The notes under the pieces were generated by a model that saw nothing but the letters and a program-made list of their open reading frames with translations, did no database searches and was not told the origin of the DNA. The position numbers were made by a program, and so were the translations under genes. Shown piece after piece: positions 1 to 8,021 of a DNA stretch of 64,000 nt. Within the stretch, counting starts at the first letter, position 1, and each line of letters starts with the position of its first letter. The stretch covers positions 3,087,300 through 3,151,299 of the forward strand of contig OX639990.1 of NCBI GenBank assembly GCA_951828535.1. The letters run 5' to 3'. The DNA is from an uncultured Candidatus Entotheonella sp. Lineage in GTDB: Bacteria; Tectomicrobia; Entotheonellia; Entotheonellales; Entotheonellaceae.

Positions 1-3
1 GCC

Positions 4-1278
4 ATGCCATCAAGCCATACCCTGAACGCCTGGGAAGCCGCCGAGGCCATCGCCTCGGGCAACCTGACGAGCGAGGCGCTGGTGCGCGCCTGCCTGGAAC
101 GCATCGACGAGCGCGACCCGGCGATTGCAGCCTGGACCCATCTCGACCCGGAGCAGGCGTTGGCCCAAGCCCGCGACCGTGATCGTGCGCCTGCGAGTGG
201 GCCGCTGCACGGCGTGCCGGTGGGCATCAAGGACATCATCGATACCGCGGATATGCCGACGACCTACGGATCGCCGATTTACGCCGCTCATCAAACGGCC
301 TGGGATGCCGCCTGCGTGGCGCTGCTGCGGCAGGCCGGGGCGGTGGTCATGGGCAAGACCGTGAGCACCGAGTTCGCCATGTACGAGCCCGGCAAGACGG
401 CCAATCCGCACAACCCGGCGCACACGCCGGGCGGTTCGTCCAGCGGCTCGGCGGCGGCGGTGGCGGCGGAGATGGTGCCGCTGGCGCTGGGCAGCCAGAC
501 GGCCGGTTCCATCGTGCGCCCGGCGTCGTTCTGCGGCGTGGTGGGTTACAAGCCGACGCACAGCGATTTCTCACTGGCCGGCATCAAGCTGCTGTCGCAG
601 ACGCTGGATACGCTTGGCGGCTTCGCCCGCTGCGTGCAGGACTTGGCGCTGCTGCGGGCGGCGCTGATGGGCAGTCCGCCACAGTTGACGGCGCTGACGG
701 AGCCGCCGCGCATCGGCCTGTGCCGCACGCCGCAATGGCCGCAGGCAACGGCCGCCACGCAGGAGGCAGTGGAAATGGCCGCACGGCGCTTCGCCGACGC
801 CGGGGCGCAAGTGGAAGAGGTGACGCTGCCCGCCGAGTTCGACGGATTGGTGGAGGCGCAGACGACGGTGCAAATTTTCGAAGGCGTGCGTTGTTGCGCC
901 TATGAGCTGACGCAGCGCCGCGATCAGTTGAGCCCCAGCACGCAGCAACTGCTGAAGCCGGGGGAAAGGCTGTCGTACACCGAATACAAGGCGGCTCTGC
1001 AACTGGCCGAAACCTGCCGCCGTGCGCTGCCCGCCGCGTTCGCCGCGCACGATGTCCTGCTGGTGCCTAGCGCCCCCGGCGAAGCGCCCGCCGGCTTGGG
1101 GGCCACCGGCAATCCGCTGTTCAACCGCATGTGGACGTTGCTGCACACCCCGGTCATCAGTCTGCCCGGCCTCAGCGGGCCGCAGGGGTTGCCCGTCGGC
1201 GTGCAGGCCGTCGGGCCGCTTGGCGCCGACGATCATCTGCTGGCCGTGGCCGCCTGGATGCACCCGCAGCTGGGTTAG
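4..1278 (+). CDS. Amidase (amidase signature family)
   Basis: A 424-residue amidase-signature enzyme that hydrolyses an amide bond in the cytoplasm; the substrate is unknown. The Ser-cisSer-Lys triad is visible: Lys76 in VPVGIKD, Ser146 in PGGSSSGS and the nucleophile Ser169 in AGSIVRPAS. The family is usually 440-490 residues, so this is a slightly short but complete member. The start lies three bases into the window and gives a natural N-terminus, although a start further upstream cannot be excluded. It is not coupled to a GatC- or GatB-like partner here, so a role as GatA is unlikely. A second amidase lies at 23931-25349 but is clearly a different subfamily. Confidence 0.9.
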   Translation: MPSSHTLNAWEAAEAIASGNLTSEALVRACLERIDERDPAIAAWTHLDPEQALAQARDRDRAPASGPLHGVPVGIKDIIDTADMPTTYGSPIYAAHQTAWDAACVALLRQAGAVVMGKTVSTEFAMYEPGKTANPHNPAHTPGGSSSGSAAAVAAEMVPLALGSQTAGSIVRPASFCGVVGYKPTHSDFSLAGIKLLSQTLDTLGGFARCVQDLALLRAALMGSPPQLTALTEPPRIGLCRTPQWPQATAATQEAVEMAARRFADAGAQVEEVTLPAEFDGLVEAQTTVQIFEGVRCCAYELTQRRDQLSPSTQQLLKPGERLSYTEYKAALQLAETCRRALPAAFAAHDVLLVPSAPGEAPAGLGATGNPLFNRMWTLLHTPVISLPGLSGPQGLPVGVQAVGPLGADDHLLAVAAWMHPQLG

Positions 1279-1320
1279 ACGTTTCGGCGCAAGCTGGGAC
1301 TTTCCTCCCTCCCTGCCCTC

Positions 1321-1485
1321 TCACAACCCCCCAACCCCCCTTGTCAGGGGGGCTTGGAAGCGCGGTCTTGAAGGTGCGAGGGCTTCGCGATTCGCCCCGG
1401 GCGAGTAGGGCTCCGGGTTGCCGTCCTGACGGTTTGAAGTCCTCAGGATTCCCCCCTGAGAAGAGGGGCAAGGGGGATTACACCG
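1321..1485. repeat. MITE-like inverted-repeat element
   Basis: The gap between the amidase and the MFS gene holds an imperfect inverted repeat. The left arm (about 1330-1352) reads CCCCCCTTG-TCAGGGGGG. The right arm (about 1449-1480) is its imperfect reverse complement, with an extra block of Gs. About 100 bp with no convincing gene lies between the arms. Ends of this kind are common in small non-autonomous interspersed elements, but no target duplication is clear and no second copy was noticed in the window. Confidence 0.4.
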
Positions 1486-1548
1486 CACGCCGCGTCCGTG
1501 GGCTATTGGCATCCTGTCCCTGATTCCTCAAGGCGAGTGGAGCGAGCC

Positions 1549-2787
1549 ATGGCCCTGTTCGTAACCGAGTCCGCAGGCTACTGGGCGCTACTGCGCGACA
1601 ACCCCCGCTTTCGGCGCTTGTGGCTGGGGCTGGCCGCCAGCATGATCGGCGACTGGTTCCGCACCATGGCGCTGTATCACTTGGTGCTGAAGCTCACCGG
1701 CGCCTCCGGCTTGGCGCTGGGCGGCGTCATGATCGCGCAGACGGTGTCGCTGTTCGTGCTCAGCCCCGTGGCCGGCGTGGCGGCCGACCGCTTCAACCGT
1801 AAGTGGATCATGGTCGGGACCGACTTGGTGCGGGCGGTGCTGGCGCTCGGCTTCCTGTTCATCACCTCGGCAGAGCGGCTGTGGCTGGCGTACGTGCTGA
1901 CCGCGGTCCTGATGTCGGTCTCGGCCTTCTTCCATCCCGCCTACGCAGCTACCATCCCCAACATCACCACGCGCCGGGAGCTGGTGGCGGCCAACGCCTT
2001 GGGCAGCGCCAGTTGGGCCGCCATGCTGGCCATCGGCACGGCGCTCGGCGGCATTGTAACCGCCTGGTTGGGCACCACCGAGGCGTTTCTGCTCGACGCC
2101 GCCAGTTATGTGGTGTCGGCAGCCTGCATCATGCGGGTGGCCGTTCCGTCCGCCGCCTCACCGGACGCCGGCCATACCGGCTGGCAGACGTTCCGCCGCG
2201 GCCTGCGCTACATGACGGCCCGGCCCTACGTCCTGCGCCTGCTTTCCGTGAAGGCGTGCAGCGTCGGGCTAACCGGCGGCATGGTGATTCTCATCGCGTT
2301 GTTTGCCGAGAACATTTTCGCGGCGGGTCCCACTGGCATGGGAACCTTGTTCATGGCCCGCGGCCTCGGCGCGCTGCTCGGACCACTGCTGGCCCGGCGG
2401 CTGGTCGGCGAGGAGCCGCAAACGATGGTCGGGGCCATCGGCGCCGCCTTTGTGATGACCGGTGGCTTTTACATGCTGTTTGGCGCCACCCCGACCTTGG
2501 CCTGGGCCGCGCTGGCGCTCTTCATGGGGACGATGGCGTCCAACGTGCTGTGGGTGTTCAGTTCAACGCTGCTGCAGATCAGCGTTCCGGATACCTATCG
2601 CGGGCGGGTATTCGCGGCCGATTTCATGCTCTTCACCGTCATCATGACGCTGTCCATCCTGGCCACCGCCTGGGGGCTGGATTACGCCGCACTGACGCCC
2701 CGCATCCTGGCCGTCATAAGCGGCAGCCTGCTGGTGCTGACGGGGCTCTTCTGGCTCGCCCGACCGCAGCAGCACGTTACGGAATGA
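1549..2787 (+). CDS. MFS transporter, EntS-like exporter
   Basis: A 412-residue integral inner-membrane protein of the major facilitator superfamily, probably a proton-driven exporter. It has about twelve hydrophobic helices and the loop 2-3 signature in VAADRFNRKWIM. The opening WALLRDNPRFRRLWLG with GDWFRTMALYHL is typical of the enterobactin-exporter-like branch (EntS/MFS_3). The ATG at 1549 is preferred over an in-frame GTG at 1498 because a GGCGAGTGGAGCG stretch precedes it and the hydrophobic core then starts at a normal distance. Substrate unknown; drug or siderophore export is only family-level inference. Confidence 0.85.
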   Translation: MALFVTESAGYWALLRDNPRFRRLWLGLAASMIGDWFRTMALYHLVLKLTGASGLALGGVMIAQTVSLFVLSPVAGVAADRFNRKWIMVGTDLVRAVLALGFLFITSAERLWLAYVLTAVLMSVSAFFHPAYAATIPNITTRRELVAANALGSASWAAMLAIGTALGGIVTAWLGTTEAFLLDAASYVVSAACIMRVAVPSAASPDAGHTGWQTFRRGLRYMTARPYVLRLLSVKACSVGLTGGMVILIALFAENIFAAGPTGMGTLFMARGLGALLGPLLARRLVGEEPQTMVGAIGAAFVMTGGFYMLFGATPTLAWAALALFMGTMASNVLWVFSSTLLQISVPDTYRGRVFAADFMLFTVIMTLSILATAWGLDYAALTPRILAVISGSLLVLTGLFWLARPQQHVTE

Positions 2788-2804
2788 CTTCCCCGTTGCG
2801 CCTC

Positions 2805-4166
2805 TTACTCGGCCGACGGCAAATACTCCAGTTGTTCCTGGAGGCTGACGTTGGCATCCCGATTCAGCCTGTCCAAAGTCTTCTCCACGTCACGGCCCTG
2901 CGCAAAGATGGCGGCCAGGGCTTCCTCGGCCATAGCCCGCACGAAGTCGTAGCCCGGCACCGGCGGCTCGTGGCGGCCGTACTGCAGCAGGTCAAAGGCG
3001 GTTTTGTAGGCGTCGTGGCGTTCAAAGTAGTCCCCCAGGCGCTGCTCGGCGCTCTGTCGCACCGGGAAGTAATTGGCCGCCTGCGCCCACCCCGCCTGCA
3101 CCTCCGGGCTGGTGAAATAGCGGATGAACAGCCACGTCGCCAGCTCGCGCTGCGGCGTGCTCTTGGGCATGCTGACGCTGGCGCCGTAAACGTTCATGAC
3201 GGGCGCCGGCGTGATGTGCGGCAGCGGCGCGACACTCCAGTTGAACTTGGCGCCGGCGCCGACGGCTGCCCTGACGAACGGCAGGCCGGAACTGGACGCC
3301 GAGCTGAACAGCAGACGTCCGGTGCTGAAATCGGCAATGGCGCCGCCGCGTTCGCTGACCGGCCGCGCGCAGCCCTCGGCATACAGGTCCTGCAGGAACG
3401 CCATGGCTTGTTGGGCACCGTCGCTGTCGTAGGTGTACAGGCTGGTTTCATAATCGAAGATGCCGCCGCCGAAGGCAAAAGTCCAACTGGCCAGGCGCGA
3501 GGCGTCGAGGTTGAGCTGATAGCCCATCGCGCCGCCGCCGTCGGCCTTGCTGAAGGGCGTCCGGGTCGCTTTGCAAGCGATCTCCTTGAACGCCTCCGGC
3601 GTGCTCGGCGGCTCGTCGTAGCCGAGTTCGGCCAGCCAGTCGCGGTTGTAGTACAGGACCTCCATCGAGCGGTTCGGCGCCAGACCCAGGCGGGCGTTTT
3701 CGAAGAGCGGGAAGACGTCCTGCTGGAAGAAGGCGGGGAAAAAGTCGGCCTGCTGCTCCGCCGACATCCCCCACTTCGGGCTCTGCAGCAGCGAGGTCAT
3801 GTCCACCAGGGCGTCGCTCAGTTGGTAGGTGGCCGCCTGGTTCTGATAGGCCACCACCAAGTCGGGAACCTCGGACGTGCCGAGCAGGCCCAGCATCTTG
3901 CGAAAAATGTCGGCGTAGGAACCCTGGGTTTCCTGGGTAACGGTGATGCCGTATGGGTTGCTCTCGTTGAAGGTCTCCACGATGGCTTGCAGGGCATCCT
4001 GACGGCTGCGGGTGTGGTTGTGCCAGAACACCAGGCTCTGGTTGCTCGGATCGATCTTGGCCCACGGGTCGGACTGCGCGCCGGCCGGCATAACGAGAAA
4101 GCTGACGGTGAGCGCAATAGCGGCTGTCAGGGACAGTACGATGCGGTGTGGCATGGGGTACGGCAC
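2805..4166 (-). CDS. ABC sugar-type solute-binding protein
   Basis: A 453-residue periplasmic solute-binding protein of the family 1 (UgpB/MalE-like) type. It captures a carbohydrate or polyol and delivers it to the two membrane subunits encoded just upstream on the same strand. An N-terminal Sec signal peptide is visible (a hydrophobic stretch within the first 31 residues, then PAGAQS). The body carries the usual VFWHNHTRS, ETQGSYADIF and FFQQDVFPLFENARLG segments. It is the last gene of a MalF-MalG-SBP order, 23 bp after the MalG-like gene. No ATPase gene is present, so a shared MsmK/UgpC-type ATPase encoded elsewhere is likely. Ligand not predictable. Confidence 0.88.
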   Translation of the reverse strand: MPYPMPHRIVLSLTAAIALTVSFLVMPAGAQSDPWAKIDPSNQSLVFWHNHTRSRQDALQAIVETFNESNPYGITVTQETQGSYADIFRKMLGLLGTSEVPDLVVAYQNQAATYQLSDALVDMTSLLQSPKWGMSAEQQADFFPAFFQQDVFPLFENARLGLAPNRSMEVLYYNRDWLAELGYDEPPSTPEAFKEIACKATRTPFSKADGGGAMGYQLNLDASRLASWTFAFGGGIFDYETSLYTYDSDGAQQAMAFLQDLYAEGCARPVSERGGAIADFSTGRLLFSSASSSGLPFVRAAVGAGAKFNWSVAPLPHITPAPVMNVYGASVSMPKSTPQRELATWLFIRYFTSPEVQAGWAQAANYFPVRQSAEQRLGDYFERHDAYKTAFDLLQYGRHEPPVPGYDFVRAMAEEALAAIFAQGRDVEKTLDRLNRDANVSLQEQLEYLPSAE

Positions 4167-4189
4167 TCCTTCGATTGAACGTTGTCAGG

Positions 4190-5071
4190 TCATCCCTTGA
4201 GTCCCGAGGTCATGATGCCCTCGGTGAATTGCCGCTGCACCAGGAAGTAGATCACCAGGATCGGCAATAGGGTGATGGTGGCGCCGGCCATGAAAAGATG
4301 GGTTTCGGCGCCCGCTTCGGTGACCAGCGACCACAGGCCCACCATGAGGGGGCGCCAGGTTTCGCGGGTGGTGACGAGCAGCGGCCACAGCAGGGAATCC
4401 CACGAGGCGATGAAGCCGAACAGCGACACCGTCAGCAACGGCGCCTTGCTAAGCGGCAACACGATGGTGGTGAGAAAGCGCAGGTGGCCGCAGCCGTCGA
4501 TGCAGGCGGCGTCCCACAACTCCACGGGCAGGCGCCTGAAGAACTGCCGCAGCAGGAAAATGCTGAAGGCGCTGGCCATGAACGGCACCGTCAGCCCTTG
4601 CAGGGTGTTCAGCCACGAGCCGCCCGGCAGCGGAATCACGTCGCCGCGGATGATCAGAAAACTGGGCAGCAGGGTCATGGCTTCGGGGATCATCATGGTG
4701 CTCAGCAGGCCGAAGAAAATGATCTCGCGGCCGGCGAATTGCAGGCGCGCGAAGGCGTAGGCGGCCAGGATGGAGGTCGTCAGCAATCCCGCCAGCGAGG
4801 TGGCCGTGATGATGACGCTGTTCATGAAGTAGACGGCGAAGCGCGCCTCCATCCAGGCCGTCTGGTAGTTCTGCCAGCGCGGCGTGCCGGGCAGCCATTG
4901 CCGGTTGATCGTCTCGCCCAGGCTCATCAGCGAGGTGGAAACCATCCAGCAAAACGGCAGCGCCACCACCGCGGCGCCCGCGGCCAGCACGAGGTACAGG
5001 CTGAGGCGCCCGATACGCAGCACCGTTTTAGGTTGCAGGACGGCCTGCCGTTGCACGGCGCTCTCAATCAT
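4190..5071 (-). CDS. ABC sugar permease, MalG-like
   Basis: A 293-residue inner-membrane permease with six predicted helices. The cytoplasmic EAA loop that docks the ATPase is present as LWDAACIDGCGHLRFLTTI followed by VLPLSKAPLL. Length and topology match MalG/UgpE-type subunits. It overlaps the end of the MalF-like gene by 8 bp, indicating translational coupling, and is followed by the solute-binding gene. It forms the translocation pore with the MalF-like partner. Substrate follows the binding protein and is unknown. Confidence 0.9.
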   Translation of the reverse strand: MIESAVQRQAVLQPKTVLRIGRLSLYLVLAAGAAVVALPFCWMVSTSLMSLGETINRQWLPGTPRWQNYQTAWMEARFAVYFMNSVIITATSLAGLLTTSILAAYAFARLQFAGREIIFFGLLSTMMIPEAMTLLPSFLIIRGDVIPLPGGSWLNTLQGLTVPFMASAFSIFLLRQFFRRLPVELWDAACIDGCGHLRFLTTIVLPLSKAPLLTVSLFGFIASWDSLLWPLLVTTRETWRPLMVGLWSLVTEAGAETHLFMAGATITLLPILVIYFLVQRQFTEGIMTSGLKG

Positions 5072-6230
5072 AGATCACGCTCCTTCCGAAAACGCGGTTC
5101 TGCGCGTACGTCACGCCCAGGATCATCAGAAACAGCAGGACGACCTGCGCCGCCGCGTAGCCGTACTGGTTGGCCAGGTAAAAGGTGTCGAAAATGACCA
5201 TGCTGGCGGTGTTGACCGTGCCCTGCGCCAGCGGCGAGCGCATCACGAAGATGTGGTTGAAGGCTTTGAGAGCGCCGATGAAGCCGATGAGCGCCAAGTA
5301 GAAAGTGACCGGTGAGAGCAAGGGAAAGGTGATGTGGCGGAACACGTCCCAGCGGTTGGCGCCGTCGAGCTCGGCGGCTTCGTACAGTTCGCCCGAGATG
5401 GAGCCGAGACCGGCGAGGAAGATGACGACGTTGTAGCCCACGAAGGTCCAGACGCCAAACAGGATGATGGACGCCAGGGCCAGGCTGGGGCCGCCCCAGA
5501 AGTCGGGGAGTTGCCAGCCGAAGAGGACTTCGAGGACTGGGCGGGACTCGGCCAGCCACTGCTGCGGCTCGAGGCCGAACAGCGCCAGAAACTGGTTGGC
5601 CATCGACGTGTCGCGCGAACTGAAAATGCTGCGAAAGACGGTGGCGGTAGCGACGGTCGGCATGACGTACGGCAGGAAGAAGACCATGCGGAAAAAGGCG
5701 CTGCCGCGCAGGTTCTGAAACAGCACGCAAGCCAACGCCAGGGCGATGGCGAGTTGCAGGGGGATGCTGCCGAGGGCGTAGTAGACGGTGACGGGCAGGG
5801 CGTTGAGGAACTTCACGTCGCCCGTTTCCAGCATGCGGCCCCAGCCCGTGACCGCTGCCGTAATCGCCAGGACCAGCAGCGCTACGGCGGCCAGCAGGCC
5901 AAGCAGTCGACGTTCCGGAACTGTCTGGCGAGCCCGCCTCCACATCCACGCGGCCAGCACCAGCAGGGCGACGGCGCCGGCAAAAATGAGAACGCCGTCC
6001 GGCTCGCCCAGCGCCTTGCCGTAGTTGCGCAACCCCCGGAATGGCCCCTGCCGCACCCGCCAGGCGAAAAAGCTCATGTAGAAGGCGTAGCCCAAGGGGA
6101 ACAGGCCGAACAGCGCGATGACCGCCACCGCCGGCGCCGTGAACAGGTAGCCGATGAGCTGCTCTCTCGCCTCCCGGCGCCGCAGACGCCGGCCAAGAGC
6201 CTCGGGAAGCCGGAAGGCGCGGCTGGGCAT
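5064..6230 (-). CDS. ABC sugar permease, MalF-like, with insert
   Basis: A 388-residue inner-membrane permease, first gene of the MalF-MalG-binding-protein operon. The EAA loop is clear (YEAAELDGANRWDVFRHITF, then PLLSPV). It is about 90 residues longer than most MalF/UgpA-like subunits. The extra length lies after the first helix, roughly residues 80-140, and includes two more hydrophobic stretches around an RRARQTVPERR turn. This recalls the extra segment of true MalF but is membrane-embedded rather than a large periplasmic loop. The start at 6230 is followed by a basic stretch (RRLRRREAREQ) and a first helix, consistent with a cytoplasmic N-terminus. Confidence 0.88.
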   Translation of the reverse strand: MPSRAFRLPEALGRRLRRREAREQLIGYLFTAPAVAVIALFGLFPLGYAFYMSFFAWRVRQGPFRGLRNYGKALGEPDGVLIFAGAVALLVLAAWMWRRARQTVPERRLLGLLAAVALLVLAITAAVTGWGRMLETGDVKFLNALPVTVYYALGSIPLQLAIALALACVLFQNLRGSAFFRMVFFLPYVMPTVATATVFRSIFSSRDTSMANQFLALFGLEPQQWLAESRPVLEVLFGWQLPDFWGGPSLALASIILFGVWTFVGYNVVIFLAGLGSISGELYEAAELDGANRWDVFRHITFPLLSPVTFYLALIGFIGALKAFNHIFVMRSPLAQGTVNTASMVIFDTFYLANQYGYAAAQVVLLFLMILGVTYAQNRVFGRSVIYD

Positions 6231-6301
6231 GGACCGGCAACTCCTCAGTGATCAGGGGTTAGTGGCAAATGGCTAGAAAGGCAAGAACTGACCACTGGCC
6301 G

Positions 6302-7924
6302 CTAGCCACTGTCTTTCAGCCACGCGGTGCGAAAGCCGCCGTGGTTGTAGGTAATGTTGCCGGCGACGTTCGGGCTGTAGCCCTGCAGGCCGTTTTGCCA
6401 GGCGGACAGGTTGTGGGCGGTGATCGAGCGCACCTTGGGCACTTCCGCCTGGATGAGACCCTCGGCCTTGGCGTACAGCGCCTTGCGGGCCTCGCGATCC
6501 GCGGTGCGCCGCGCCTCGTCGATCAGCGCGTCATAGTCCGGATTCGACCAGCCGCTGTAGAACTGGTTGTGCACCGGGCTCTTGGAGCTGAGTTCCTTGA
6601 AGTAATACTCGTGCGGGTCCATGCGGTGTTCGCTGCCCAAGCCGGAGATGTCGAACTCGCGGCTCTTCAGGGCGACGCGCAGGGGGCCGGCATCGAGGAT
6701 CTTCAGGTCCACGAACAAGCCAAGCTGGCGCAGGTTCTGCTGGAAAATCTGGGCACCCTCCTTGATGTAGTTGTAGCGCGCGAAGGTGACCATAGTGATC
6801 TTGGTGCCCGGCCTGATGCCCGCCTCCTTGATGAGTTCTTTGGCCTTGTCGACGTCGTGCTCCCAGGGCGACGTGCCCGACAGGCGCCACGGCGACGCCT
6901 GCGGGTAATACTGGTGCATGATCTCGCCGTGCCCGAACAGGGTCTTGTTGAGGATGGCGCGCTTGTCCAGCGCCAGGGCGGCGGCGCGCCGCACCCGCAC
7001 GTCGTTGAAGGGTGGCTTCTCGGCGTTGAAGTAATACCAGATGGTGCCGAGCGCCTTGATCAGATAGGAGTCAAATTGGTCGGTCCACCCCTGCGTGAAG
7101 CGGGACTGATCGCGGTAGCTGACCGCGTCGATCATGTCCACCTCGCCGGTGCGCAGGGCGGTGAGCCGTACGGTGTCGTCGGCCAGCGGCTTGCCAATGA
7201 TCTCGTCGAGATACGGCAGGGCGTTGCCGTCGGCGTCCCGTTCCCAGTACCCCTCGTGACGAGCCATGACGGTCTCGTGCAGGCGCTTCCAGGAGACGTA
7301 CTTGAACGGTCCGGTGGCGATGGGGTGCTTCTTGGCGGTCTCGAAAGTCTGCGGGTCGAGAATGGGCAGCCAGCGGTTGGTCAGCATGGCCGGAAGGGGG
7401 TAGTACTTGTCCTTCAGGGTTATGCGCAGGGTGTAATCATCGAGCATGTCCATGCGGTCGATGATTTCCAGCTCGCCGCGAATGACGGAGCCGACCTTGG
7501 GATCGAGCACCCGTTCGATATTGGCCTTGGCGTCGGCACCCGTCATCGGGCGGCCGTTGTGGAACGTCACGTCCTTGCGGATATGCCAGGTCCACGTCAG
7601 GCCATCCTTGGAGGTTTCCCAGGCGTGTGCCAAGGCGGGGACGATGTTGGTGTTCGCATCCGCCTCGGTAAGGCCGTTGTAAAGCAGCGCCATGGCGTTG
7701 GACGTGGGATACGGCGGAAAGAGGGGGTGCGGGTCGAGGCGGCTGATGTCGCTCCGCAAGCCGATCTTGATCGAGCCGCCATAGTTCGGCGCCGCCGCTT
7801 CGGCGCTGCCGACAGGCAGTCCCAGCGCCGACATCCCAACCACGGCGCCGCCGGCGCCAGCCACGAATTCACGCCGACTGAACTCAGTTCCTGGCACGCG
7901 TGTCTCGGACAGGTCCTTCATCAT
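6302..7924 (-). CDS. Peptide-type ABC binding protein, Tat signal
   Basis: A 540-residue family 5 (DppA/OppA-like) solute-binding protein for oligopeptides, nickel-type complexes or other small ligands. The N-terminus has a twin-arginine signal (SRREFVAGAGGAVVGMSALG), so it is exported folded by Tat. The family 5 core is present: HIRKDVTFHNGRPMTGADAK and TGPFKYVSWKRLHE. It is closely similar to the next gene, 8022-9632, and is separated from it by 97 bp, which indicates a tandem duplication. No Dpp/Opp permeases or ATPases are adjacent. The next genes downstream are MalF/MalG-type, so the partner transporter must lie elsewhere. Confidence 0.9.
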   Translation of the reverse strand: MMKDLSETRVPGTEFSRREFVAGAGGAVVGMSALGLPVGSAEAAAPNYGGSIKIGLRSDISRLDPHPLFPPYPTSNAMALLYNGLTEADANTNIVPALAHAWETSKDGLTWTWHIRKDVTFHNGRPMTGADAKANIERVLDPKVGSVIRGELEIIDRMDMLDDYTLRITLKDKYYPLPAMLTNRWLPILDPQTFETAKKHPIATGPFKYVSWKRLHETVMARHEGYWERDADGNALPYLDEIIGKPLADDTVRLTALRTGEVDMIDAVSYRDQSRFTQGWTDQFDSYLIKALGTIWYYFNAEKPPFNDVRVRRAAALALDKRAILNKTLFGHGEIMHQYYPQASPWRLSGTSPWEHDVDKAKELIKEAGIRPGTKITMVTFARYNYIKEGAQIFQQNLRQLGLFVDLKILDAGPLRVALKSREFDISGLGSEHRMDPHEYYFKELSSKSPVHNQFYSGWSNPDYDALIDEARRTADREARKALYAKAEGLIQAEVPKVRSITAHNLSAWQNGLQGYSPNVAGNITYNHGGFRTAWLKDSG

Positions 7925-8021
7925 GATTCTCCTCTGCGGTCACGTTCGGGTCGAGTGCAGGGTGGCAGCGACGGCGCGCTCCGACCTGCAAGTTTGCTGG
8001 AAACATGGGTCGAGGGTGTCC

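Noticed and set aside
1803-4178. A 791-codon plus-strand frame
   Set aside because: It is out of frame over the MFS gene and antisense over the solute-binding gene; both real genes have clear family motifs, and the long frame reflects high GC.
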